A DNA stretch of 64,000 nt from Gigaspora rosea (taxonomy: Eukaryota > Glomeromycota > Glomeromycetes > Diversisporales > Gigasporaceae), in NCBI GenBank assembly GCA_003550325.1, contig QKWP01000220.1, positions 342,091 to 406,090 on the forward strand. The letters run 5' to 3'. The translations under genes and the position numbers were made by a program. Shown piece by piece: positions 34,698 through 46,310 of the stretch (position 1 is the stretch's first letter; every line of letters starts with the position of its first letter). The notes beneath the pieces were generated by a model. That model ran no database searches, was not told the DNA's origin, and saw nothing but the letters and a program-made list of their open reading frames with translations.

Positions 34698-35618
34698 TAT
34701 ATGAAAATTTTAAATTTTTAAAATATTTATGAATGTAAAAAAAAAAAAAAAAGTAAATTTTATTATAAAGTAAGTCACTAATGAAATTAACATATTTCTC
34801 AAATTACTGTGTTAACACCAATATCTTGATTGAGTTTTCTATATTAAACGTAAATATAAAATTGTTGAATTAGAAAGTTTTAATTACAATAAAAAAAATA
34901 TAAAAACTCAGCATATAAATTAGTATTATGTTTGTAGGAATTTAATTCAAATAGATTAACAATAGGAGTTACATGAATACAAAGTTAAAAGATAAAAATT
35001 CAATATAAGTTTGAATTAGTGAATTTAAGTTTATAATTGACAAGTTTTAAATCATAAAAACTTAATACCAAATTAAATATATATGTATTAAAATAATTTC
35101 TTAACAAAACACATCTGAATAAAAATTTTCTATACTGTACTAACATGTCTTATAATGTTGGCGATAACATTAAACTTTCTGAAGCATTTCAATTTCACCA
35201 TGAACGTAAATATAATAAATGGAAATTAGTGAATTTGGGAATTAAAATTTTCAAAGAATGCCAAATTACTTTCATTTTTGATACCGTACAAAAATTGTAA
35301 TTTATAATACAGATCTAATCATTAACAAGCTTCTATAGTAGAAAATTCTGAAAGGGTGTTTTATTTTATTAAAAATATCTGAATTACAATTTTTTACAGA
35401 GATTTTAGAATCAAATAGGCTGTTTGAAATTAAAACTTATTTTTTTTAATATTTGTAGTAGGGGAGGTGATGCTATTTTGACTTATATCGTATTAAGCTT
35501 AATTTAGGCCTATTTCGAAATCACGCCCCTGATCATTATTTTCTAATTGTATAATTTTAGGGGAGGTTTCGAAATACTGTAATTTCAAAATCGCACAACA
35601 TAATTTTTTTTAAAAAAA

Positions 35619-36470
35619 TTACTTTTTAACTTTATAGTTTTTTTGCTTTTTTTCATATTCAAGGTCTATTTTACGTTTAATTATTTTTCTAGATAGTGTT
35701 CCATTTTCTTCTTCTAAATCTTTTTCAATTTCTTTTAATATTTTATAGTTATCATTTTTCAAATATTTAATTTGTGTATCTAGAGTTATTATTTGAGATT
35801 TGTGATCAATTTCAATATTATAACGCATCATTTCTGTTTTTTTAATAGTTTCCTTAAGCGTATCTCTAATTGAAGTTGCATTTTGATCAAATTCTTTTAC
35901 CTTTTCTTTAGAGGCATCTATACTATTTCTTAACTCGTTTTGTGATTTAACATAAAATGCAGATTCTATCATTAGTCGATTGTTTATATAATTTATTTTT
36001 ATAGTATTTTCTTTATTTTGTATACTATTTAGGATTTGGTCCATTTTATTATCTACAACATTCTCAACAATTCTTTGCCAATCTATTGGTTCGATTCCAT
36101 CATTATTAACCTGGTTCATAGTGTAGCTTTCTAATATTTTTTTAAAATTCTTAGTGCGTTCATCTACTTTATCTTTTCTAGTTTTATTGTTATCTTTGCT
36201 GGTGTTCAAATCTTCGTCAATCTGAATTGTCTTTTGTTGGGCCCAAATCATTTTATTAAACTTATTTAAAGATTGCTTTTTTAAATCAAACAATTCGGTT
36301 TGTAAACTATCATTTTCTTCAATTAAATTTTCTAATTTTTTTTTCAAACCTTTATAATCTTTTAACTTCTCGAGTTGTTTTTGTCGGTATGATATTTGAG
36401 ACATATAATTTAATTTCGTTTTTGAGTCTAAGACTGGTTTATTTTCAAGAGCTTTTAAATGATCATTCAT
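35619..36470 (-). CDS. Coiled-coil protein, 283 aa
   Basis: An intact frame from ATG 36470 (MNDHLKALENKPVLDSKTKL). It has long heptad-rich coiled coils: LEKLKDYKGLKKKLENLIEE near the N-terminus, then a gap with VNNDGIEPIDWQRIVENVVD, a second coil through VKEFDQNATSIRDTLKETIK and a lysine-rich tail (KKQKNYKVKK). The frame stays open upstream to about 36560 (RKEYKDKLVKTAIEKEEKIE), just after a possible acceptor (CATGTAG), so an additional 5' exon is likely. A structural or scaffolding role is the most one can infer. A dead paralogue lies at 30.7-31.2 kb. Confidence 0.75.
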   Translation of the reverse strand: MNDHLKALENKPVLDSKTKLNYMSQISYRQKQLEKLKDYKGLKKKLENLIEENDSLQTELFDLKKQSLNKFNKMIWAQQKTIQIDEDLNTSKDNNKTRKDKVDERTKNFKKILESYTMNQVNNDGIEPIDWQRIVENVVDNKMDQILNSIQNKENTIKINYINNRLMIESAFYVKSQNELRNSIDASKEKVKEFDQNATSIRDTLKETIKKTEMMRYNIEIDHKSQIITLDTQIKYLKNDNYKILKEIEKDLEEENGTLSRKIIKRKIDLEYEKKQKNYKVKK

Positions 36471-36838
36471 GATTTTTGTCTTTGCTTGTAGTATTTCTAT
36501 TTTTTCTTCCTTTTCAATTGCAGTTTTAACTAATTTATCCTTATATTCTTTTCGCTACATGATTTTTTAGGTTAAAATTTTGACAAATATTATTTTATAG
36601 AAGTTTATAAGTACACTTATGCAAATTAAACCAATTTTTACATGAAAAATGCCGTGATTATGTGTTTGAGATTGGGAGCGAGGGTTATTTTGTATCAAAA
36701 TTTTTATATATTCTGAATATTAATTTTTTCAATTATTCATTGCAATTTATTTTATTTTGCATATTGAAAGGCTAACAATAAAGATTTTTAAATTGATTAT
36801 AAATATGAATTTTTTTGACTTAAATTTTTATTTGAACG
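36471..36838. other. 5' side of the coiled-coil gene; no further gene
   Basis: Up to about 36560 the coiled-coil frame continues open; beyond that only AT-rich sequence is seen. Confidence 0.4.
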
Positions 36839-36964
36839 ATCATGATTAGAGATGTGATCCGTTATTCACTGAATCGAAATTTATTAATAAATCTATTGAA
36901 TATTCACTGGATTTATTAATAAATTTCAATTCAGTGAACAACGGGTCACATCTATAATCATGAT
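36839..36964. mobile_element. Near-perfect 126-bp palindrome (foldback element)
   Basis: The arm 36839-36893 (atcatgattagagatgtgat..cactgaat..atttattaataaat) is inverted at 36911-36964 with few mismatches, leaving a 17-bp centre. A half copy of the arm (attagagatgtgacttgtta, tttactgaat) is at about 6050-6080, so this is a dispersed family. Confidence 0.88.
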
Positions 36965-37568
36965 TAATAGTGTTAGAAATACTGCATTTCTTTAAATCGT
37001 TTTAGTCATTTAATATCCAAATTGTATAAATTTATAAGTCAGACATTATCAAGAAAATATATTTATTACACACAAAATTCGAAAATAGTAAATATGTACA
37101 TATTTAAATAAACACTATTAATATGTAATAAAGATCCTAAAAAATTTAAAATCAGAAAATTGAATTCAATTAATAATATTATAAATAGTACATTATTTGA
37201 AAAGAATGAAAATTTTCATTAATATCAATAACATTCAAGATAAGATACTACTATAACTATAAACTTGCTTCTTTTTTTTAGCTATTTTGGTACTTACAAA
37301 AACAAGTCAGAAAAAAATTAAATTCGATTGATTAAATAAAGGAGAAGATATCTCTTGATCCACTAGGTCAAGTTAACGTTTTAGCCAAAGTATTTTTTTT
37401 TTCTTTTCACTCAACAATGGAAATAGAAGCAGTAATATTCAACTGCGATTCTTACTTGAAGCAATACCGTAAATGTAATATTATAAAATTTTTCATTCTT
37501 GGATCTAAGATTTTTTAAATATTTTAATACTTGCAATAATCAAGAGATGACTATTACTATGTTTTCCT
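36965..37568. other. Intergenic, nothing recognised
   Basis: AT-rich; no supported frame. Confidence 0.4.
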
Positions 37569-37751
37569 CACTATAGTCACATCAAGCTTCTGTAGACCAG
37601 TGTTGTTAACTAGAAGCTACTGAAAGACCACTGGATCTCCACTGAAAGAAATTTAATAGTACTATTACTATTATAAATTTCCACAGGAAAGCTAGAAATT
37701 CCCACTAGAAGCAAAAATTAATATATTGCTGAAGACTGTGTGACTATAGTG
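37569..37751. mobile_element. Small MITE-like element with 13-bp terminal inverted repeats
   Basis: cactatagtcaca (37569-37581) is perfectly inverted at 37739-37751; similarity continues outward for about 4 bp. The inside has internal repeats (ctagaagc, ccact(g/a)), no ORF. Confidence 0.65.
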
Positions 37752-38240
37752 GGAGTGAATTTAGTAAAAATTTTGTTGATTAGTAAAATAAATTATTTAG
37801 TAATATAAATAGTGATAATATAAGAAATAAAATTGAGATTTTAGTAAAAATGTGATTGATTTAGATAATTGAACTTATTTGAATTTACTTTAAAAAATAA
37901 TACAAATGATTAAATCCGAAATTCTTCAAAAATGAATTTATTTAATTGATTTCATTAAAAAAAATACAAGAATTGCAACAAAATTTAAAATAATTATTCC
38001 AAATAGTTTAAATTTTTTAAAAAAAAAATTAATACATTTGTTAATTTAATTATTTTATTTCAATTGATAAGAGCAGGTATAGATATATCCATACTGATTC
38101 AACTTATACAAATTAAAGAATATAATTACGCACCCATTAGCAATGACCTCTTATGATAAATTTATTATAAATTTGTCGAGTAGATATTATTTTACTAAAT
38201 AATCTAAAAAATTAATCAAGGAAATATAAAAAATTATTTT
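37752..38240. other. Intergenic, nothing recognised
   Basis: AT-rich; no supported frame. Confidence 0.4.
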
Positions 38241-38791
38241 CCAATAATAAATAAGAAACTTACAAATGATGAAAGCTTTGATACAATTTATCATGAATAT
38301 AAGCTTGCTAAAAAAAACTATCAGCAATCAAAATAAAGAAATTGAGGATGATGATAATGATGCCCTTAATTATAGAATAAAATATAAAATAGAATTGTAT
38401 TACCTTTCTGGAGTCGGTTGCGAACAAGATATTGATAATGGTTATAGGAAAATTGTTGAAGCCGAAAATTTTCATCTTCCTGATGCAAAATCTTGGATAA
38501 ATAAATATGGAGAAGAAAAAGATCATGGCGCAGAAGTAGCAAAAATTTTGTTATATAAAGATGAATATGATAAAGTAATTCAGAATCTTAACAATCAATA
38601 TAAAAATGAAAAAAATAAATCTGAATATGTAAGACTTGGATTAGCTAGTTATTGTATTAGAAGAAAAATGTTTGATGAAGCTCTGAATCTACTAAACAAA
38701 AGTTGGACAATTCCAAGACAAAGAAATTTCTATCCAAAAAGAGAAATTAATTAAAAAAGTGACTAAACATCTTAAATTACAAGGAAAATAA
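38241..38791 (+). pseudogene. Sel1-like repeat gene, two frameshifts
   Basis: The true frame begins NKKLTNDESFDTIYHEYKLA with KKNYQQSK, shifts near 38325 to NKEIEDDDNDALNYRIKYKI, then the Sel1-like unit ELYYLSGVGCEQDIDNGYRK with IVEAENFHLPDAKSWINKYG, and LGLASYCIRRKMFDEALNLL. A second shift near 38710 leads to QFQDKEISIQKEKLIKKVTK with HLKLQGK and a TAA at 38789. No ATG is seen for the N-terminal part, so an upstream exon existed. Family clear, functional state doubtful. Confidence 0.65.
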
Positions 38792-39683
38792 TATTGCAGT
38801 TAGTTCTCATATATAATGGATGGAGAAATATTTTGATTATAATGATATCAGACATGTTTTAGTCAAACTTAGAGTGTGTTGATTTTTGCAATCATGGAGA
38901 ATAGGCAACGGTTCATAATTGAGAATCCTGTTATTGGCTATCGTATGCGGGGGAGGTTTTTTTTGTAGTTAATCAAAAAGATTCCTTATAATCATAGAAA
39001 TCTTAATAAAAAATAAGTTTATATAATTAGATATTGTATAAACCGATACAATATGACAAATACAAAATTTAATTTTAAATTTTTTTATTTGTAAATTCCA
39101 CACATAACAAATACTTCATAATCACTATTTTGTTGGGTTTGGTTCAAAAGAGTGATGCTGGTGAAATTAAATCAGGGTGATGAAATGATTTCACCATTTC
39201 ACAAATTCACAAATTCACCAATTTCACCAAATTCACCATTTCACCAAATTTTTATTTTGGTGTTTAATTTTACAAGCATCTATAGTTCAAAATCCTGAAA
39301 ACATAATCCCAAGAATGAAATCTAGAAAAATTCACAGAATTAAGCCAACACAATTCGGATTAACTTTTCGGGATTCTGATCTTTCGGATTTTGTTCGTTG
39401 GAATTTGGTCCGGCTCCCATTTTAGTTTGTCTAAAAAATATGTTCAAAATTTGATATAGTGTCTAATTTGACGCAGACGATGTTTTATGAAATTTTACTA
39501 AGTAAACCTAAATGTTTGCTGTTAGATATAGTTGTTCAGAACAGAATATGTTTTTTATTTGTTAATAATTATCAGGATAAAAAAAAAAAATGCCAATGCC
39601 ATTATTAAATAGGTAGCTATAAGCAATGCACCCTCTAACCAATTTGATTTTCCATCTAAAAATTCAAATTCAAATTATATTAA
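38792..39683. other. Intergenic with a ttcacca microsatellite
   Basis: attcacc/atttcacc words repeat at about 39185-39250 and are inverted in ggtgaaatt/ggtgatgaaatg at 39158-39186, making a possible hairpin. No gene. Confidence 0.55.
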
Positions 39684-40213
39684 TGACTAGCTTCTTTTTT
39701 GTTTATACCAAGTTCCATAAAATTTTTCCTTTCAAATACTTTGCTTCAGAATTAGTCTCTTTTTCAAGCGTATTCAAATCTTCTAAAAGTCTCACGAAGC
39801 TCTTTATTTCACCAAATTTGTTATTTTGTTGTTCATAAACTAATATAGACTGCGTTAAACTAGCAATTTTGGCATTGTTAAAAAGGTTTTCTGAAGCTCT
39901 TTTGAATGGATTTAGTTCTTTTTTTAAATGGTAATTTGACAAAAGTTGCTTTAGGTTGAGGCATATTGCCAAAGAATTTAATGCTCTTACAGAATCTCCT
40001 CTGTTTTATTTAAAAAAAAAACTTAAAATAATTTAATGCAAAATGGTTTTAAAATTGTTCTTTCGAATTGTTCAAAATATTACAGTACCTTTAGACTCGG
40101 GTTGCTTTCTTGAATTTTATAACTTTCATTTTATTTACAAATAATTGAAATCAATTCTTATTTGGTTCGTCATTAAATTATTTAACTTGAAAAGCTTTTA
40201 ATTTATGATTAAA
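39684..40213 (-). pseudogene. Copy B of the duplicated Sel1-like exon block
   Basis: Within it the minus strand is open from about 40005 (GDSVRALNSLAICLNLKQLL, SLTQSILVYEQQNNKFGEIK, RLLEDLNTLEKETNSEAKYL) to a stop at 39703. Unlike copy A at 32464-32997 the upper half is not frameshifted. The block ends abruptly before the Sel1/Rossmann end present downstream of copy A. It is a partial duplicate, not a full gene. Confidence 0.7.
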
Positions 40214-40741
40214 TATATTTTATTAAATTAATACAACTTTTTAGAGTTAAGAAAATTTAATTAATTTCAATTTACAAGAATAAATAATTTTGAAATCCGC
40301 GTATTTTTTTCTATAATTAAGACCATACAAAAACAATACATACATAATGATCAATTTTACCAATCCCATTTAACCATCACACAGGTGACAATTTACTAAA
40401 GAAACGTGATGTGGGTTAAATGAGCAGTAGGTAAAAAGAATCACCTAATTATGAAGTCTGCAACAATTTTTAACAACTAGAAAAATAATTATCTGCAGCT
40501 GAAGTTAAATTTTGTGCACCGTTTGTTCAAGAAACCAGTCGAAATAAAATAGTTTTGTCAATCGTCAGTTTCGTCACACATCTATCAATTTGAGTTTCCC
40601 AGTGTTTGATTATTTTATATAAATCAAATTGAACCTAAATGCTAATCTTATACTATAGTTTAATTATTTATTACCAATGAAGATTTATCAACATCTTTTT
40701 TTCAAAAAAAAAAAATTTATGTGAATCCAAATTTTTTATTT
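40214..40741. other. Intergenic, nothing recognised
   Basis: No supported frame. Confidence 0.4.
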
Positions 40742-41032
40742 ATGTATGCTCTTGTTCTTCTTTGCTTCGTGGTCATTATCAAAAACATCAGCTTATTCAG
40801 GAATCGATTCCCGACAGAAAGAAGATATTGTACTTATTTGGAGATTAATTGTCGCAAAGGTAAGGTTACCCTTAATGCAAATCAGATTACATAAAAAAGA
40901 TTAGCATTACTAAATTAATTTTCGATAAGCATTACACCTACTGTTTTCTAATTAAATTTTTTTTTAGAGCAAATCGAATGTGACACTAAATCTTATGTTA
41001 AATTTAAAAATTTAACGAATAAATTTTCTTGA
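40742..41032 (+). CDS. Candidate small secreted protein, two exons, 61 aa
   Basis: ATG at 40742 starts MYALVLLCFVVIIKNISLF, a short hydrophobic leader that could be a signal peptide, then FRNRFPTERRYCTYLEINCR. A GTAAGG donor follows base 40859 (phase 1). The acceptor TTTTTTAG ends at 40967, and the second exon completes the codon and reads EQIECDTKSYVKFKNLTNKF and a TGA at 41030-41032. The mature part would have three cysteines. Small secreted proteins are typical candidate effectors of symbiotic fungi, but with so short an ORF chance cannot be excluded. Confidence 0.35.
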
Positions 41033-41439
41033 ATATCTTAAAATGTTTTAGTTCGAACAGGGTGAAATGAATATTTAAAAGTATATAGAATATTTTATAA
41101 ATTAAAAATTTAAAAAAAATGAGTTCTAACTTTACTATTTCTTGTAAAAAAAAATTTACTCTTGATATTATTGAAGATTAGAAAAAGAAATACTATTCAA
41201 ATATAATGAGTGAGTTCTTCTCATTTGAGTTATTTGTTGAGTCATTGTGTATCTGAAGTTACGCTGCCACACCTGTGTTAAACATCTAGAATTGAAAGCA
41301 CTTCGTGGCCAACTGTTTCAGCAGTTGAACGTTCTTCTAGTTTCAGGTGTTCTGGAATGACCCATGCTCTGCCAGAATTTATAGTGAATAGAATACACAA
41401 ACATTTTCTTATGTTTTTAACGATTATGATACAATACTC

Positions 41440-42064
41440 ATTATTTTATTAAGTAATAGTAAAGAAGTCGACATTTACATTGAGATTAACGGTACTCCAT
41501 TCACAATTCTGTGTAAAGATTGGGCTAGAGATATAGGTAGGTTTAAAGAAATAGGATAAAAGGAGTAGCTGATGTTGAAATTTTTTTGAAACCAATCACC
41601 AATTATCTTTAAAACTCTAAGTTTAACCTATTTATAAATAAGTAAATGTTTTTTTTTAGCAATCCGTACAATTACAAGAAATTTCAGCATAAGCGGATGC
41701 AAATGTTTGAATGTTTTTAATAAACATATTAACTATTATAAACTTAATAATCATAGGACCTGGCGTCATTCAAACATTTGATGGGATTCTCACTCAGCTA
41801 AAAAGAGGAACCGTAGGTGTTGTAGTGACTCCAGATAATGGAAGTTTTTCTTCAAACTGTATAAAAAGATCTAAAAACTCAATACATCGTATTATCCTTA
41901 CAAAAAAAAGTTATATTTGTAGTGACCTTAAAATCGTTAGTCAGAATATTTTAACTGTTTCGTGTTTTAAATATTTTGTTATTTCTTTTTTTTGTACTAA
42001 TATGGTTACTTTGTTTGCTTGTATGCATTTAAAATATTCCAAAGACATTTATTACTTTTATTGA
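41440..42064 (+). pseudogene. Unknown gene with one clear intron, then a frame break
   Basis: Open upstream exon YDTILIILLSNSKEVDIYIE with INGTPFTILCKDWARDI; intron 41537-41659 (GTAGGT..TTTAG, phase 1). The joined frame continues AIRTITRNFSISGCKCLNVF. It then shifts between about 41710 and 41757 to GPGVIQTFDGILTQLKRGTV and VVVTPDNGSFSSNCIKRS, ending in a hydrophobic stretch and a stop at 42064. A second intron rather than an indel could explain the shift. The C-terminal half has a decayed relative at 21.1 kb. Family not recognised. Confidence 0.45.
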
Positions 42065-44988
42065 ATTTGTTATTTTATAAGAAATAAAAAACTGGTTCAA
42101 AAATAGTTATAACACCAAGAGAATAGATCATGTGATTGAAGAAAAATAAAACTTGTTAATATTGAAGTTCCGCAACATTTAATTCTATTTCTACAAAGAG
42201 AATATTTCTATCGTTTCATCCATTTGTATTTTGTTAAATTGAGTTGAATTTAGTTATTGGCAATAAAATAAATAAAAATGAAATAAAAAAAATCAATTAA
42301 TTAATTGAGTTAACGATTAGGACAAGTTATATATATTTTTTTATTTATTTATTTTTTTTTTTAAAAAAAAGATTAACTACAAAACGGTTTAAATCTTTAA
42401 TGTCAAAGTCGAAAGTGTCATATATAAAAATGGTATTTTCAATTATAACTGATAAATAACTTTATTTTTAAAATTAACAGGCAAAAAAATATTTTATATA
42501 TAGATACCAGAGTTATCTTCAGTCTTGTCGTTTATTTGTTTTTCACGTTGAATTGGTTTATTTTCTTTGTGATCATGAGCAATCAATATAAAGCTGATTT
42601 TGAATTTTGTCATCACTATCATTATAAGCTAGCCTATTTTTAAATTAAATGCTTTTCAAATTTTATACCGAGTTATGTTTTATGAATTTAATTGTCTAAA
42701 TAATCGTTTGAACTAGTTAAAACCGAGACTATTCTCCTGAAATATACATTTGAAACTCAAAATATTAATATTGTTATAGTAATATGGGAAACAATAGTGT
42801 TCTCCGCCTATTTTTATCACAAGAATCCGGATTTTAAAATAACAAAAATCTCTATATAAATCAGTGTTGTTAAATGACCTTAAAAAGACTGTAAAATTGA
42901 CTGAAAATGACCTGACAAACTATTTCAAGTGGATTAATATACTCAGATTACTGTTTCTTCTACACAATTTGGGTTCTTTATGTTTATCCTTTTCAACATT
43001 CATAACAATCTCCAAGATTACAGTCTCATATTATAATTTAAAAATGATAACTTCCATTAATACTTTTTCACCTTCAGCGTTAAGTTGATTATTTGCAAGA
43101 TATAGTGGGTTAACAGGCTCGGACCCAAGCAATCTCAACTCAACCGGCCAAATAGATAAAAACAGAAAAATAAGGTTTCTGAAGAATATATGAGCTAGTA
43201 TCTTGAACACCTGCTAAATCACTAAAACATAATGGTTAAGCAGAAGAAATTTGAGATACGGGAAACGTGCTTCTATTTGAATATTCACCAATGCTTGTAA
43301 TTTCAACACATGCAAAAAAACTTTCCACGCCAAGGATGAACGATTGGAAATAAAATAAATCGCAGCAAAAGAGGGGAAAAAATTTTAATTTTGTAATTTT
43401 AACAGCAATGTAACATGAAGATTACGAATGCCAAGACAACTAGTAAAACTAAGAAACAGCTAAAAAAATCAACAGAATTATACAAAAACTAACTTTATTA
43501 TCACAGAATTTTGCAGAATAAGCGAATGTGCGACAATAGAATTTTTCATCACAACAATGAACATTTAATGAACATTTATCATTAATGAATAGTAGTTTAA
43601 GAACTGCTATAGCATCGAAATTATATCGAAGACCTCGAAAAGCACGATTTGTATACATGCTCTTTAATAAAATTGGCGAGGATAAAATCGAAAGATTGAA
43701 ATCATATAACGCCAATTCAATTACAAGACTACCGCGAGCTCAAATTAATGAGATGTGATTGTGTTGGACAGGTGAAAATTTGTCCATACTGTATCCGATT
43801 TTCTTAACAAGTGATTTTTAGGCGACAATTGGCTAATTTGATCTTATTGGGTGGTCAAATTCAAATATATTATTTGGTTCTTTTTTTAATGATTCATCGG
43901 TTAAATTAACAAGCATATACTATAATCTCTCTCCTCTTAACTCTCTTTTTCTCTCTCGAAGTTGGTTATTTTTGAGGCAGAAATACTGGTTTTTAATTCA
44001 AGGTTTTGTTTTGTATGCAGAATTCGACTAGTGCTTTGGAAATTTTCTCGTTGCCAAAGCGATAAATTACCAATTTTTTTAAAGGCGCATTGCAGTGAGA
44101 AAAAAACTCTGGGGATCTAAAAAAATTGATCACTACTCATGTCAAAATAAATGGCTTTCGTTGATTAATTCTATTCAGGTACAAACTAACACAAATTTGT
44201 GAGAAAAAATATTAAAGATAAAGATAAGAGTAGGAAAAGAATTGGAGAATGATGTGATATTTTGTTCATTATTTGGCTCTAGTTCATCGTGAATGAAAGA
44301 GAATGATGATTGGGACTGATAAATGAACATATTTTATAATGTTTTAATAGTTAGTTACATTAGTGTCAATATTGGGAATATTATCATAAGGAATCATTCG
44401 AACAACTAGTAGAAAAGTGTTTATCTATTCTTAAAACACATAATATTTGGATATTTGAACACCATACAGAACTTGTAACAGTATTTATAGTTTTATTTAA
44501 TCTAATAGAGTATTCCGTATTGGACTTACGTAAATAGAGCACAATAAACTAGTATCTATTGGTTTCATTCAGATCACCATTTGCAGGTCTATTGCAACAA
44601 TACTACTTACTTTGATGATTAATTGTGATTCGAAATCTGAAAACAATAGATATTATATAAAATATATATTTATGTTTGTATTATCTTTAAGATCCCTTAA
44701 CAATTCTGGTTTACGAAATTGCAACTGAACATTAATTCACTCTTAAATTCGAAGAATTTATATTGTGAGATGAGTAAGTGTATATTAGCAATAATTTCTT
44801 TGATTAATTGTTATCAGAAACAAAATAAAAATATTATTTACTGTTGAATTATTAAATTTACTTATTCACTGATAATTGATTTTGTGATTACAAATATACG
44901 ATAAAGCCATATGATAAAAAAAAGATATAAGCAGTAACTCAAAAATGTTCAAAAGTCAAATTTAAAGAGGATAACGAGTGATGTTTTT
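42065..44988. other. Long intergenic stretch without supported genes
   Basis: Contains T-rich low complexity (42330-42370) and a CT-rich tract (43926-43958). Weak frames at 42864-43088 and 43449-43715 have no start context or family features. The composition between 43080 and 43450 is less AT-rich but nothing is recognisable. Confidence 0.4.
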
Positions 44989-45142
44989 CAGAGTTACGAA
45001 TTAATTCCTAATTATTTGCTAAATTCAAGTACAGTCCTTTATATAGGTAAACTTAAAAATCTTCTTCTTTGCGAGATCAGAATTCTAGGCTTTTACTTTT
45101 GATAATTAAACATAATTTTGGTTGAATAAATTCGTAACTCTG
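44989..45142. mobile_element. Small foldback element ending in cagagttacgaatt
   Basis: cagagttacgaattaattc (44989-45007) is inverted at 45124-45142 (gaataaattcgtaactctg). The right arm is part of a 37-bp unit, cataattttggt(t/a)gaat..ctggtaaa, that starts at 45111 and recurs at 45148 and, four times, at 56.05-56.2 kb. Confidence 0.7.
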
Positions 45143-46310
45143 GTAAACATAATTTTGCTGATAAACGTAAGTTACATGACACTTTCGTAAGGTATGTAAG
45201 TGTTATTCGTATAAACTCAAAATAACAATTTTTGGGCTAAATTTTATACTACGCTATGATTTGGTTTTAATTGGGCATTTGTTTAGCTATTGAGACTGGT
45301 CAAGTTGATGTTAATGCTGGTAGAAATTGTCATATAATTTGGCCAACTTTAATACCTATTTTGTTCAATTTATGTAACACAACCAAATTTTTTTTTAATT
45401 AACAAAATACAAAAAAAAAGTAAAGATAAATTAGATTCGCGCTGCTTTAATAAGTTTCAGATGAATTAGAAATTTGTTGTAGCGAGATTACATTTTTTGT
45501 ATTTTTGTTACCTTGTGATTCTCATACGTTATACATATTGATAACTGAAAATTTTGATCTATTACGAAACTTAACGCAAAATTACGTAAATTATAGTATT
45601 TGGCATCCCTAACCTTAAAAACTACTATACTCGGAGTTTTAATAATTACACCCGGAATTTTTATGAACCTCCAGCTTACTATTTTTAAAACCTATTTTAC
45701 ATTCTCTGCCATTTCTGGAAATGAAATAAAGTAATATGTAGATTACAAACTTTACAATGCTGATAAAATTTAAATAGATTTATTCAATTTTAATATGGTA
45801 CTTAATTGCAACGAATATTAATCATCAACGCGCATTGTACAAAATTTGCTATTTAAATATGAATTATTTCAATTACAATAGGATAGATTGATTCGATTGT
45901 GTATTAATAATTTAATTAAAACTTTAGTTTTAAAGTCAAAAAGAAATAATTCGTTTATTTATTATGAAATAAATCTCAAAAAGCTTCTTATTACATTTGG
46001 AGTTAGTGCGAATATTAAATATAAATATGTATTATTATTAGCTTATTGATGAACTCTGCATACTAATATTTCCTTAATGCTAACAAATTTATTGGCGTAG
46101 CATTTATTACACGTATATAGTCATACATATAATCAAAGAGGTTGCTATTTCTACTCCTATGCTCGCGATTTTCATTGTTTTGGTATATATTTTTGTTTGA
46201 AAACTTTTAAACTTTTATTTTGTATTGTTGAAAGAAGGACTTGCGTATTGTTATGCTCATATAAATAAAAGACGTTTAAAATTAATGGTCGAATTGATTT
46301 CAAAAGTGAA
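45143..46310. other. Intergenic, nothing recognised
   Basis: AT-rich; no supported frame or RNA. Confidence 0.4.

Noticed and set aside
41280-41400. Possible hAT transposase C-terminus (WPTVSAVERSSSF)
   Set aside because: Only a few residues resemble the hAT dimerisation motif and flanking sequence does not continue the match.
42864-43088. 74-codon plus-strand ORF with a hydrophobic stretch
   Set aside because: Non-ATG start, no splice support, no relatives in the window.
43449-43715. 88-codon minus-strand ORF
   Set aside because: Composition typical of chance frames; no motif.
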